In this document: positions 1-11,797 of the stretch, in pieces
Layout of the letters: every line of letters starts with the position of its first letter
Position numbering within the stretch: the first letter of the stretch is position 1
From: Solea solea
Taxonomy: Eukaryota > Chordata > Actinopteri > Pleuronectiformes > Soleidae
Assembly: GCF_958295425.1 (NCBI RefSeq)
Contig: NC_081146.1
Span: 15,310,131 to 15,374,130 of the forward strand
DNA length: 64,000 nucleotides
Direction of reading: 5' to 3'
Notes under the pieces: model-generated
Seen by the model: only the letters and a program-made list of their open reading frames with translations
Told to the model about the DNA's origin: nothing
Database searches by the model: none
Position numbers and translations under genes: made by a program

Positions 1-1770
1 ATGAATTAGGTGGGCGAATAAAAAAGCTTTGCTGTTGCTGTGGTGTGGAGACTGTGGTGAAATTCTGACTCTGGACCTGGTTTAAGGTCCATGAAATTGG
101 GGTTTGTGGCGAGTTATGAACAGTCTTTTCCCTTGTGTCAGGACCACAGTGGGAAGCTGATGTCAAAAATACCTGCTCTTAGCTGAGATTGATGGATTAC
201 ACAAAGGTTCCAACAAAAACAGAAAGGAATTTGGACTGAACTGCAACATGAGAGAGTGGAATTTGGGGTGTCGGGGGAGTGTTGGGGTGAGATGAGGGAT
301 TTTATGCTATTTTGCCAAATTCAGTAAGAGCTAGATGTGAGAGATCTCTCACTCTTCCTCCCCCCCCTCTTTTTCTCCCTCCTCGCTCTCTCTGTCTTGT
401 GTGCGCACACACAGACACATGTTGACACAAACTCCCTTTATCCAAAGCCAGTTGAGTAGACTTTTGGGAAGATGATATTATGGATGATATGGAGCACAAG
501 ATGACTCAGGCACAGGAATCCCAGAAAACCCACAGTGGCTGGCGGGACTACACAGAGAGAGACACAGAGAGAGAGACGGCGTAATTGAGGGAGGCAGAGG
601 AAGTGTGCGTGTACATAGAGAGAAAAATATGAAAATCAAGGACAAGTAAAGGGGAAAAGGAGTCATGGGAATGTGTCATTGGATATAATAATTGGTTGCA
701 CTCTGTTCTTTTGGAGAATTGTTGATCATGACCTTAATGTGACCACAGATAATCAGAGAATGACCCAACAAACAAGAATAAAACAAGATATCCCAAATAT
801 TGATGAAAGTTTTATCAGACTTGCATCATTTTTTTCGTGGTTATGTAGCTCACTCTTATGTGGGCCTGAAGGGTTTGCTGGAAACGTCTGGTCTCTTTCT
901 CTTATAATTTATATGTAACATAACTGTAGGTTGGTGGGTTTACAAGTTCACGTTACTTAGACACAAAAGCCATGAATGCAAACAAGGCCGGACGAGCAGC
1001 ATTTGTTGTATGAGAGAAGACGTGCCCAATCATCTATAGTAAGCTCTGTCAACACTACAAATACAGTGAATTGAGAATAATATATTACATATTCTACATG
1101 TCACGCTATTCGTTGGCTCTGTGCCTTTGGGGCTGCTGCTGCTTCATTCCTGGGGTATTTTGTCGGAACCAGTGTTAGGGCCAAAGTCCAATATGCTGCA
1201 CCCCCTCTACTGCAGGGCAGACACAACTGGAAGGAAGTGGGGTCAGGTTAGAGTAAATATTGTCAGAAATGTGCCTGCTCCTAGAACTAATTTTGGACAC
1301 CTGATTTTTTTCTTCCATCCAAAAATCCAAGCAAGCTCAAGCAAAGAACACACTCACACAATGAATGACTTTAGCTGTGTCATAAAACTGATGGTTGTGA
1401 TGGACCAGTATAAATTTAATTTCCCTGAAAGCAGCAGTCCTCCTCAAAACCATCACGTTCAAGCCCGATAACGTAAAAAATGTGAGAAATATGACATAAA
1501 AAGCCCAAAGCTTTGAAGTCGTGATGCCGTTTACATTTAATTATCATAAAGAATAATTTTTATGCATTATTCCACCAACACTACAAGTGAAATATATTAG
1601 TCTCTGTGATGGGATTCATTGTGCCAGTGTGGCAGCTAAGAGACGAGCAGAGGAGTAGAAAAGTGCTGACTCACCCTTGAGCTCCTGATATCCTGTACTT
1701 TCCAAACTTTTGCAGTGTTGCAGTGACCTTGAGCAACGCAGAGTGGAGCAAGAGAGTGCGTGAGGAAAAT

Positions 1771-1774
<4 letters not shown>

Positions 1775-1804
<30 letters not shown>
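1775..1804 (+). repeat. (GA)n microsatellite
   Basis: About 15 GA dinucleotides. A CA array follows at 1,876-1,897. Confidence 0.95.
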
Positions 1805-1808
<4 letters not shown>

Positions 1809-2156
1809 CCCTCCAGCCTGCTACTCGACAGATAATCTGTCAACCCCCCCACTGGTCCCTACACTCATGGTACACACGCACACACACACACACACACTCT
1901 CGATGGAACACATGCACACACTCCGCTCACCAGCCGCCTACCTCTGCAGCACAGCTGAGTGTCTGACAGAGAGGTAGTTGGTGGAGAACGCAAATATCTC
2001 CCTCTTCTCCTCTTTCTTTTTAAACTCCATCCATCACACCCAACACGTCACCCTCCTTCTCGTCTTTTCACTTCCAGCCTACTCTCTAATATATTATCTT
2101 TCATCTCTTTCCTAACCTTGCTTTAGCTCTTGCTGTGGGTCCATCAGGCTTCCTCT

Positions 2157-2158
<2 letters not shown>

Positions 2159-2195
<37 letters not shown>
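2159..2195 (+). repeat. (TC)n microsatellite
   Basis: About 18 uninterrupted TC units. Confidence 0.95.
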
Positions 2196-2198
<3 letters not shown>

Positions 2199-2552
2199 TT
2201 GTACTTGTTTACTTCTCTCCCTTATGTTACATTATGTCCTTTATTTGTCTTTGCCTAAGTTAGTTGAAATGGGGGGCGGGGGCAGTAATTGGTGAAACAT
2301 TAACACTGGAGAAGTGGGAAATACACACTGGTGTTTAATCTGAATAGAAGCTGGAACACTGTTGATTATAATATTAGTCATGTCATCACAAAATGTGCCT
2401 CGAATTGGTTGTTGTAAAGCAAGCCAAAATTGCAAACTATTGCTTAGCCCTCTCACTATTTATCTTTATATTTATACACACACACAAAATTGTGGACGCA
2501 TCATTAACATAATGCATTCCCTAGCCCTTTACCCTATCTTTCATCATCACAG

Positions 2553-2775
2553 CTAGAGCTGTGTTTCCATCATGGTACAGTTCGGTTTGATACAGTACAA
2601 TTTGGAAAGGTTATGGTGTGTTTCTGTAACGGTTTGGTACGGTGTGTATTTTTTGGCGTTTCCATTAGGAATCGTACCAAAATGACTGTCCCCAACTGTT
2701 CCAGTTTTTGGTACCCTTCACTTGAGGTACCAGAGTAATAGTAAGGTATGGTACAGGTGGAACTAGACCCACGAC
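2553..2775. mobile_element. Possible decayed DNA-transposon remnant
   Basis: GGTAC-rich sequence with GTGTTTCCATCATGGTACAG at the left and a loosely inverted GGTATGGTACAGGTGGAACTAG at the right. This resembles short fish DNA-transposon remnants. Ends and superfamily are uncertain. Confidence 0.3.
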
Positions 2776-2914
2776 AGTCAACTCAGCTGATTGGGGCGAC
2801 AGAAAAGTGTTACTCCCTTGCGAACGGTGTTTCTGACACGGTGACGTGGCCAACGGTCACTTTGCCAAGTAAAGGTACTGTTCTCAGTTGAAACCCATGC
2901 CTGACCTGGCCGAC

Positions 2915-3180
2915 AACGACAACACTTACCCTTACCCTAACCTAATCCTCACTTTAAATTTAGGTCCTAACCCTGAAAAAGCCCTTTAAAGTTGTGGGGC
3001 CCCCACAAAGATAGGTTTGTAAATTTTTTGGACCTCACAAAGATGTAAATATAAGTACACACACACATGTTTTGTGCATCATTCATAGTGAGGACACTCA
3101 TGGACATAATGCATTCCCTAGCCCCTTATCCTAACCCTAAAACCAGGCCTTAACTCTCAAAAAGCTCTTTTAATGGGTGA
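2915..3180 (-). repeat. CCCTAA-like dispersed repeat, with partial copy at 2,470-2,550
   Basis: Blocks of CCCTAACC-like sequence alternate with GTGAGGACACTCATGGACAT and AATGCATTCCCTAGCCCC, phrases typical of a fish interspersed repeat. A shorter copy at 2,470-2,550 shares AACATAATGCATTCCCTAGC. The telomere-like appearance is degenerate and internal, so this is not a telomere. Confidence 0.6.
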
Positions 3181-3221
3181 CCAGGCAAACTGTCCTCCCT
3201 TTCCCAAAATATCCTCACTTC

Positions 3222-3257
3222 AGAATCAGAATACTTTATTAATCCCCGGGGGGAGAC
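3222..3257. repeat. Fragment of TTTATTAATCCCCGG-type fish repeat
   Basis: AGAATCAGAATACTTTATTA followed by ATCCCCGGGGGG matches a phrase seen in many fish interspersed repeats. It is only a fragment. Confidence 0.4.
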
Positions 3258-3588
3258 ACCTATACAAGAACACACACCCGCACACCAGTGTTAGTCCAGT
3301 AGATGAGAGAGAAATGGAGTCAAGGTCCGGTCACAGCCCAGTGGTGGCCTCAGGCTACATCCATACGACCATTTTTCCAGTTGAAACTAGTTCCAGATGA
3401 AAACGATCTGCACCCAGACAAGTGTTTCCGCTCCGTATCAGAAATATTCTTAATATCTATACTAACGCACCTCAAAATGTATATCATGTGACCGGTGTTA
3501 ACAGGATTCTTTCCTCTGTCGTTGTTTGCTAAGTCTCAGAGGGCACAACCAGTGAGAAAAGCCACAGTAAGGTATGGGTAACTGCATG

Positions 3589-3653
3589 TGCATGGATTTA
3601 GAAATTGATCCTCATTTATAATATAAATGAGGATAAATTTCTAAATCCGTGCA
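3589..3653. repeat. Long near-perfect hairpin (65 bp)
   Basis: Arms of about 31 bases, TGCATGGATTTAGAAATTGA continuing through TCCTCATTTAT, and its inverse ATAAATGAGGATAAATTTCT continuing through AAATCCGTGCA, are separated by almost no loop. There are only about two mismatches. It could be the core of a MITE or a young palindrome. Confidence 0.7.
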
Positions 3654-5990
3654 GTACATATAAACCTCCTTCATCCAAGTCAATGGGTTTACACAATCTT
3701 GCACTCTAGGATCTCTGTTGGTTCATCTCAGTGGTTCATCATGCGAAACCTTTCTGAGGAGCGTCTTCATTTTTCTGGTAAAAAGGATACAGCAGTGGGA
3801 AGAGAGCAGAGTGAGTCAGCCGACTGACATTAACTAGCAAGCTTGTAAAAATGCGCAGATGCATGGCAAAGACGGAAGATGAGTCACACCTCACATTAAT
3901 GATGATACTTGCACTTACTGACTCAATTACCACATTTGGATTTTAGTGATTTCCATGGAAGTTGTTGCAGACGTAGCTGAAGTGATGACACATGCTTTAG
4001 GCACAAAGACTGGGAGACGGAGAGAGAGATTTGGAAGTGAGATACAGTAGTTTCTGAAGTTTCTTCCAGCATATGTGATCATTTAGACCTTTACTGGTTG
4101 TATTGTTTGCTCTCAACATCTTGCTCTCTCCTCCATCTTTCTGTCAAATGAATTCCCCTTCAATCATGTGACACTTAGATTTATTAACATTATCCCCACT
4201 GAGCTGCTGCAGATGTGAGCCCCACGAATGTTGTTGGGGTGATGGGATGGTGTTGGTGAAAGCAGCTGGAACATCTGTAGAGATGCTGGGAATTCAATTC
4301 AATTCAATTCAACACTTTGTAGCTTGGAGATGACCAGTTGTGTGGGGTGATCGACCGGTTACAGACGAAACCAGTTGACACGTCTTCACAGTGGCGTTTA
4401 CGGATGTTAATATTAAAGTTAAATATAATATTATATATAAATAATAGTTAAATATTAATTTCCCCCTGTTTACTCACCACTAAGACGATCGTCTGAATAA
4501 GGACCTGTGTGTAGGAGTTAGTGTCATCTGGGGTGAAGTTGCATATTACTACCAACTGGAAACCTGCCTCACACTTCACATCCAAGCATATATGAGAAAA
4601 CTATATAAATAGATAACTATACATACCTACTTTCCTTCCTTCCTTACAGCACTTTGCTCAGTGACAACTGTGTTTTAAATGTGCTTTATAAATACAAATG
4701 ACTTACTTACTTAATCCTCCCACAAACGATAAATCTGCCATCATCTCCTCACATTGGTCAGAAGTCCAGTAAAGTTTTATTTGGTGACACAAATTAACTT
4801 GGCTTGTGCATATTTTGTAATCCTCCGGGAGTCGGAAATTCTCCAGAGAGCTAATGCGGCCCAGGATATTATCACTGGTTGACATTTACTGTTGGTACAG
4901 ATCCAGCTCTCCTTTCACACAGCACTCATATGACCTGCGGTGCCACAGTGTAGTTACAGATTTAAGGATTGAATATGGTCATTAATCACCTGTCAGTGGA
5001 ACCTTATCATGTAAATATTGACCACCTTGTGTTGTCATTTACCAATATATTATGCACCACATATCGAATGCTTCAGTGTATGACTTTATAGATGAAATGG
5101 TTGATGGCATTATAAGATCTTCGTGCCTTTTTAATGTTAAAACCAACAGGATTATTAGATTATTGAACTTCTGCTGACCAACAGTTTCAGTCAACTCCAC
5201 GCATTTTTATTCCAGACTTGTATAACATGCACATAGGGTCTTAAAAGGCCAAAAAAAAAAACATGTTTTGTGAGACCACGGTGACTTTGTTCACTGAAAT
5301 CCAAGCAATCAATTTATGACTCCAAGTGAACGTTTGCCAAATTTGAAAATATTTTTCTTTCACCAGGGAATAAAAAGGTTGGACTCCACAGTGACCTTGA
5401 GCTTTGACCACCATCGAATCAGTTCGTCCTCGAGTCCAAGTGATCATTTGAGCCCAATTTGAATCTGTATTCATGCGATGTTTGACATAACAAACACCAT
5501 AACGTCTTCCTAATGAAGCATTTAATTTCCATCATTGTCTCTATGTCCCAGCAGGGTTTTATTTGATGTATATTTATGTGAAGTGCAGTGGAGGAAGAAG
5601 TCTACATAGTTTTAGATAGAAAGCACAGAAGCACGGCCTCAGTCTGCTGATGAACTGGTAATAAGTTACAGTTGTGTTCTGTGTCTTCACTTGTGCATGT
5701 GTTTTGTGCTGTGTGTGTGTGTGTGTGGAACAAAGATAATTGAATTTGTGGTCCTATTTCTCTGTGGTATTGAGACCTATGGAGAATTGACTGTGTGTGT
5801 TTGAGCTGGTGCAATGGTGTGCAAATTATCTGCTTGTCTCTTGTCAGAGCAAAGTGCATGTTTTTATCTGCCCATGCTAATTAGTGTGTCCATTGAAAAT
5901 ACAGGAAGTTGTTTCTAGTGTGTAAAGATGAAAGCCATTAGAGCCGTGTCCAGTATTTCCTCTGCGTTGCGTTACATTGTGGGTCGACAG

Positions 5991-6018
5991 GGAAGGAAGG
6001 AAGGAAGGAAGGAAGGAA
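5991..6018 (+). repeat. (GGAA)n microsatellite
   Basis: Seven tandem GGAA units. GGAA arrays can bind ETS-family factors (established), but no function is claimed here. Confidence 0.93.
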
Positions 6019-6154
6019 CAAAGAAAGACATGGCTTTTGCAGAGTCTCATAGATATTTTGTGAAAAGAAAAGAATAAAAAGCTCTCCGTTCACTTCTGCT
6101 AAGGGTGTGTCAGGTTGTTGCAATTAATTATGATTGACACAGCACAGCATTATC

Positions 6155-6252
6155 ATCGGCTGTAGCTCAGCGAGTGGTGCTGCACGCACATAACCAATAA
6201 GTGTGTTTTATTCAGAAGTTCAAAGACAAAGTTGAACTCTGAGTTCGAACCA
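6155..6252 (+). other. Possible tRNA-like or SINE head remnant
   Basis: GGCTGTAGCTCAGCGAGTGG looks like a box A, and GAGTTCGAACC at 6,241-6,251 looks like a box B, about 75 bases apart. No cloverleaf forms, so it is not a working tRNA. Confidence 0.3.
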
Positions 6253-7433
6253 AAACTGAAAGATGCAAAAATAAAGTAGTTAAAGTAAAAACTGATATAA
6301 TGCCAGCAATTCTGAAGACTTTACAGGCCTAATTCAAATTTAATTAACTTTAAAAAAAAGATGTAATCTAATTTGGGCACATTTAACTGAGGGGAAAATG
6401 CAACTATAATAATGTATTGTTTGTATTTATGTAACAATTGAGAGTCAAATACACATTTAAACGCTAATGTGAAAAGACTCCATAAAAATCTGAATGTGGT
6501 TTAAATGTTTTCGCCATCAAATTGTTACAGCACACGCAGTTTTAAGTGTGGTAATAAAGACAGTTTAATTACATTTCATACTGCTAGTAATCTCAAGAAT
6601 GTGGCTTAGTGTGTTTCTTTGTTTATTATCCTGCAGTGGAAATCCAATTTCAAACATTCAAAACAGAGATAATGTGTTAAAATAGATCTTAAAATCAAGT
6701 ATCTGCCTCCGCTGCCAGAGTGTATAGTTTATGCTCATATTAAAGTTGATAAATGCATTATAACATAGCATACTGGCCCCAAGAACTTTTATAATTAAAG
6801 TGGAAAGGATTGTATTTTTTCATGCTAAAGTGACAGAAGTGGCTAAAGGGGACAACTCTCCAAGTGTAATTAAACAAAGACTCCATTCATAATGTGCCAT
6901 GAAATATTTATGATGTGTCCTAGATACACATTTCCTGAATTTCAGCTCACATTATTACTTGAGAGATGCTGAGGTATAGACTCTTGTATTGGGCTGCCCT
7001 CACAGCAAAAAACTGATTATTTTCTTTTTTTTATGTTTCACTATTAGAATTAGTTTGGTTCTCCAGTTTTCTGCACACAAAACTTTTCTTTTGTGGGTGA
7101 TATAAACCAATCACATAACCACATCCCCCTACCCAGCATCCATAGCTTAAGTGAAGCGCTCTTGAGCAAAGCACTAATCCTCCAACTTCTCCCTGGGTGC
7201 TGTAACTTGGCTGCCAACTGCTCCGTTTGTGTGCATTTTCACTATTCATGGGTGTTCAAAGTGCTTGGCTGAAACTGACAAACAGACATCTCTTGCATTT
7301 CTTATTTCTTAACAAAGTCAAAGTCAACACTTGACACACTGGTGTTCACTACTATGGTTGCTGTGGTAACCACGCACACAGATTAAAGGACGGTGAGGGT
7401 GGCATCTGTCTCCTTTAAGGAGACGTGGTGGAG

Positions 7434-7771
7434 GGCCACACGGTTGGTGAAGTGGTTAGCACTCTTTCCTTGGCAGCGGGTTTGCGACCCGGTTGGAACA
7501 AGGACCTTACTGCATGAAGTTTGCCTGTTCTGTCCGTGTGTGCGTGGGTTTTCTTTGGGTTCTCCAGTTTCTTCCCACAGTTCCAAATTATGCAGATTTG
7601 GGGATTATGCAAATTGGACACTCTAAATTGATGTCACATGATGAGTGTGAGAGTGGATTGTTTTTTGTCTCTGTGATGGACTGGCGACCTGTCCAGGGTG
7701 TAGCCCACATTTTCACCCTATGTCACTGGGATTGGCACCAGCGACCCTCATGTGGAGTATGGATGGATGGA
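7434..7771 (+). mobile_element. V-SINE-type tRNA-derived SINE, copy 1
   Basis: The copy starts with a tRNA-like head (GTGGTTAGCACT, then GGTTTGCGACCCGG as decayed box B). The conserved central part follows (TTTGCCTGTTCTGTCCGTGTG, GGGTTCTCCAGTTTCTTCC), then TGGACTGGCGACCTGTCCAG and a GGATGGATGG tail. The central part resembles the conserved domain of fish V-SINEs such as the HE1/DANA/Mermaid group (family knowledge). It shares its whole layout with the copies at 10,305, 11,459, 44,346 and 62,309. Confidence 0.85.
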
Positions 7772-8677
7772 GAAGTGGTGGAAGTGGTTCGTTTAGCAAT
7801 ACATCTGTCGCACTTCTACCAGTATCTCTCACATTTCACATTCAAACACGGCCAAAGTCAGCACCGCACACACTGGTGCCCTTAGAAAGTGGCTTGCCAT
7901 GTTTGTTTATTAACCACATAGTTCACTTTGCAGGCTTCAGACAGACAGCCGTTCCAAATTAATAGAGAGAAACCCTGGTGTAATGCATCAGTTGGCTGCT
8001 TTGGCACGTCTTACTGGCGATACATGATTGCTGCGCATTTGAAAACTGAATTTTGCATATGCCCCCCTCCCCATAAAAAATAAAAAATAAAAAATAAATC
8101 TCACCATCTGCCACTGCCGTACATAGTGGGAATTATTCCCTGCTACACTGATTACACTGAACAGATTATCTTCCCAAACGCTTCCTCCTGTAATCAATAG
8201 TTGCTGACTCAGTTCGGAGCTCTGCACATTACTAGACTGTACGTGCGATGTCGCTTCCTTGTCGCACATTAAAACTGGGCAATTAAATGCCACAGCAGGA
8301 CAAGGACAGTATAACTTAATGGTTCCTTTTTACTGCAGATCTTAGATCCTTGCATCAGCCCCAAGTGAGTACTATCTTTATATTCAGCAACAGGGACAAG
8401 GTAAATTATTGTTTTCACACATTTTTCTTTTAAAGTTAACAAGGGCAATGCATGACATATATTGTGTTAACAAGGGAGATGGTGCCCCCCCCCCCCAACA
8501 CACACTCAAATTGCCCCTCTCCTGTTAAAAGCCACCGGTGTATGAAGCAGAAACCGTCGCAGTGAGGAATGAAGGCCACTGAGTTAAGCTTGTTGAGTTT
8601 AATGGTGCAGGAAAGATGTGGTAGAGTAATGGCTGAGGGTGAGCTTCTCTACAGGTCTGTCAGGTACAACAGTGATT

Positions 8678-8698
8678 GGGGGGGGGGGGGGGGGGGGG
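8678..8698 (+). repeat. G21 homopolymer
   Basis: An uninterrupted run of 21 G. Its length is liable to sequencing error. Confidence 0.9.
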
Positions 8699-9667
8699 CA
8701 GGCAGTCTATCCTACAAGACAGTGCTGTATTTTTTTTTTGGGATTAGTATTACAAGTGCACATTTTTAAAATTCAAAAAGACAATATGCTTAAGATAGGT
8801 ACACCATACTTCTATGAACTCCTACTCGCTGGCAAATATGCGGGACAATGCACAAACACCTAATCTATTCAGAAACAGGAAACGCATCAAATATTTTAAA
8901 TGCACACACAATCTTACATTCTCACATGTATAAACACACTGCTATTTTTACTCATGGTAAGCAGTTTTATAGTATAATCCATACAATATCACAATACTAG
9001 TAATAGTCCCAGTTCTTCATGACATTGTTGTTAGAGTTCACCATCAATATATTCATGTAGCTCAGTTTGTAATTTGTCCTCGATACTAATGAAGACTCTC
9101 TTTAACCACTGACACCTAATAATATGTTACGTCGAATATTTAAATACTTTGGTTTTGTTCATGCATTTAGCGCGATAAGTTACAGCAACAGCAACATGGA
9201 AATGTGTGTCATTTTATCTACTTCTGCAGAGCGGTTGCATAAATCAGTGCATGTCCGTTAATTGTCAATGGGGGTGGTTGCCTTTATATTAAATCCGAGC
9301 CTTAGTCATGCTCAGCCTTACTTGTTGATATAATGGCATGCAGCATTTTCCCAGCCGGCTAATTAAAGGCAGAGTGAAGAAAAAGCCATAGAAAGAGCCA
9401 AAAAAACCCCAAAAGAAACACATTTGACTCTGAAAGTGTGGTGATGCCAGCAAGTAGTTTTGTTTAGACACCAGTGGTTTATGTCTGTGTGATGGTGATA
9501 TGGGGCAGATGCTGCGGTTGTTAATGGTCGATTTTATGTCGGATGTAGTTTGTTGTAGAGGTTGAGCTGCAATTCTACTGATTGATTGTAGTGCAGACAT
9601 GTCTGTGAGGGCATAAAGATCACGATGAAGGGTTTGATTTTGTTCATTAAAGTAGAAATTGCTGTCA

Positions 9668-9743
9668 TCCTCTCCTCTCCTCTCCTCTCCTCTCCTCTCC
9701 TCTCCTCTCCTCTCCTCTCCTCTCCTCTCCTCTCCTCTCCTCT
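9668..9743 (+). repeat. (CTCTC)n pentanucleotide array
   Basis: About 15 perfect TCTCC-type pentamers. Confidence 0.95.
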
Positions 9744-10304
9744 GCCAGATGGCTGCTCCTTAATCAAACTGTGGTACCTCAGAGAGGTAAATACATTACA
9801 CTGCCCTGATTACACTGACTAGGAAAGCGTATCTTCTGAATGTGTGTGCATAGCCTTGGCATTAGGGTGACGGCAAGTACATAGAATGGTACTGTGGTGA
9901 AGTCTCAAGGCACCACCAGCTTTGTTGTTTTTATGTATGTAATTCTGTGATCACTGGCATTTGGATTGGGATGAGAGTTTAACTCATACAACATGTGTCT
10001 GTGATGGTTCAGCATATCTTGGCGTAATATAGCTTTTCCACAGCAGATATTTGTTGACAAGAAATTGTAGGACAAACTCAGATTTCAACAGTAACCCTAA
10101 TTCGGTTCCACTCCAGTTTTAAGAGAACCAGGTTTGTGCTATTGTTCAAGTGTAAGGTTAGGCAGGTGTAGGCGATTGGACGTATTTGAGTTATCCTCCA
10201 AGAATCTTCTGAGTCCAAGAGTCAGATTGTTCAGCCCTCAAGTTTCAGGTACTTTTCTGGAAAAAGTTGTTATGAAAATAGTATACATGTTTACCCTGTT
10301 TCCT

Positions 10305-10538
10305 GGTTGTGGTTAGCACTCTTGCCTTTGCAGCAATGGGGTTCGCGACACGGTCAGAATAAGGGCCTTTCTCAGACACTTTAAATTGACCGTGAGAGTG
10401 GATGTGATGGACTGGCGAACTGCCCAGGGTGTACCTCACATACCGTGGGTCGCACGGTTAAATGTCACCTACCTGAGATTGGCACAGCCCCCCCTGTGAC
10501 CTTCATGTGGAGGATAAAGCGGTAGACGATTGATAGAT
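10305..10538 (+). mobile_element. V-SINE-type SINE, copy 2, internally deleted
   Basis: It has the GTGGTTAGCACTCTTGCC head and the CTGGCGAACTGCCCAGGGTG and GGATAAAGCGGTAGACGA tail parts. The central conserved domain is missing between about 10,378 and 10,381, so the copy is about 100 bases shorter than the others. A short unrelated stretch (about 10,444-10,470) interrupts the 3' part. Confidence 0.8.
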
Positions 10539-11370
10539 ATTCCGTATGGTCATTATAGCAATGCTAAAAGAAAACAACAAATTTTGTGGTGGTCTAAGAC
10601 TTTTGCACAATAATGTATATTTGGAGGAGGTAAATGGGCGAGTGAGGGGTGGTGCAGTGGGCACCATCACAGTCTTATTATGAGGTGCTCCATTTATAAA
10701 GGAAATATGCACACATCCAGGCACATAGCACGTGTGCCAAAATGATTGCTCAGCATATATGTAGAGAATCACTCATTCTCCAAGAGTAAACAATCCCCTC
10801 TGCCTGCTGTAGCTATGGATACTTACTGCTGGAGGCCTTTCATATGGCTGCACTGGTCTGTTCTACATTGTGGTATAGTATCGTTATCCCTGCCAAGTAT
10901 TGAAGCAGGCAGAGTGCTGTCATACATTCCCGCAAAACCCATAAAGGCTGCTGTCATACAAGCCAGCAGATCTGTAAGCCCCTGGGCTTGATGTCACACA
11001 GTAATGTATGTCTAGCTGTGAAAACACTGACTTTGAGGTGAGCCATGTAACTTGCTTTGGCAGGTGGAACAAAGCAGAGTAGAGCTGCACTGCTAATAGT
11101 CTGGCAACCCAATAGTGTTCGAGGCAAACAGAATGGTTTTCCCAAGACCCGGCTGACTGAGTGCCGAGCAGCTGCACTGTGGCGCTGCACTTTCTGGGTT
11201 TTTCTGGAAATTCTGAGAGAAAATGGGAATGTTACATGCTGGTTAGTTAAAATGAGTCAGAGGATTTTATTTATTATTTTTTTTTTTTACCAGTCAGAGT
11301 TTTGAAGGGCAGGGTACGTATTCAGATGAGAGAGAAGTGATTCTGGTGATGCACTCAATGTTTTGTTACC

Positions 11371-11427
11371 ATTATGATTATGATGATTATTATTATTATT
11401 ATTGTTATTATTATTGTAATAAATAAT
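11371..11427 (+). repeat. (ATT)n microsatellite, imperfect
   Basis: ATT/ATG triplets with an interruption. It lies just upstream of V-SINE copy 3, at its tail end. Confidence 0.85.
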
Positions 11428-11458
11428 ATTTGGTAATGTAACTTTTCTAATCTGCAAG

Positions 11459-11797
11459 CATCCATCCATCCATCTTCTACCGCTTTATCCTCAGCTGAAA
11501 TAGGGGCGATAGGGAGGGTACACCCTGGACAGGTTGCCAGTCCATCACAGGACCACATACATAGACAAACAACCATCCACTCTCACACTTACGGTCGATT
11601 TATCCAATTTACTTAATCCCCATATTGCATGTTTTCGGACTGTGGGAGGAAGCCAGAGAACCCGGAGAAAACCCACACACACATGGGAAGAACATGCAAA
11701 CTCCATGCAGAAAGGCCCTTGATCCGACCAGGTCGTGAACTTGGGTTTTCTTGCTGCAAAGGCAAGAGTGCTAACCACTACACCAACAGTGTGGCCC
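11459..11797 (-). mobile_element. V-SINE-type SINE, copy 3
   Basis: Read on the minus strand, it starts GGGCCACACTGTTGGTGTAG, continues with the conserved central block (complement of GGGAGGAAGCCAGAGAACCC and GAACATGCAAACTCCATGC), and ends in a GGATGGATGGATG tail (seen here as CATCCATCCATCC at 11,459). It is nearly full length. Confidence 0.88.

Larger units (their letters stand above)
1..7433. other. Gene-free upstream DNA, part 1
   Basis: Apart from the repeats listed separately, this is noncoding. ORFs are short and come from GA, CT and CA arrays. Unique AT-rich sequence fills 3,700-5,600 and 6,260-7,000. I see no exon or RNA gene. Confidence 0.75.

Noticed and set aside
2915..3180. Interstitial telomere
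   Set aside because: CCCTAA-like units are irregular and belong to a dispersed repeat seen elsewhere in the window.
6155..6252. Second tRNA gene
   Set aside because: Only box A and box B-like words are present. The stems do not pair and the spacing is wrong.
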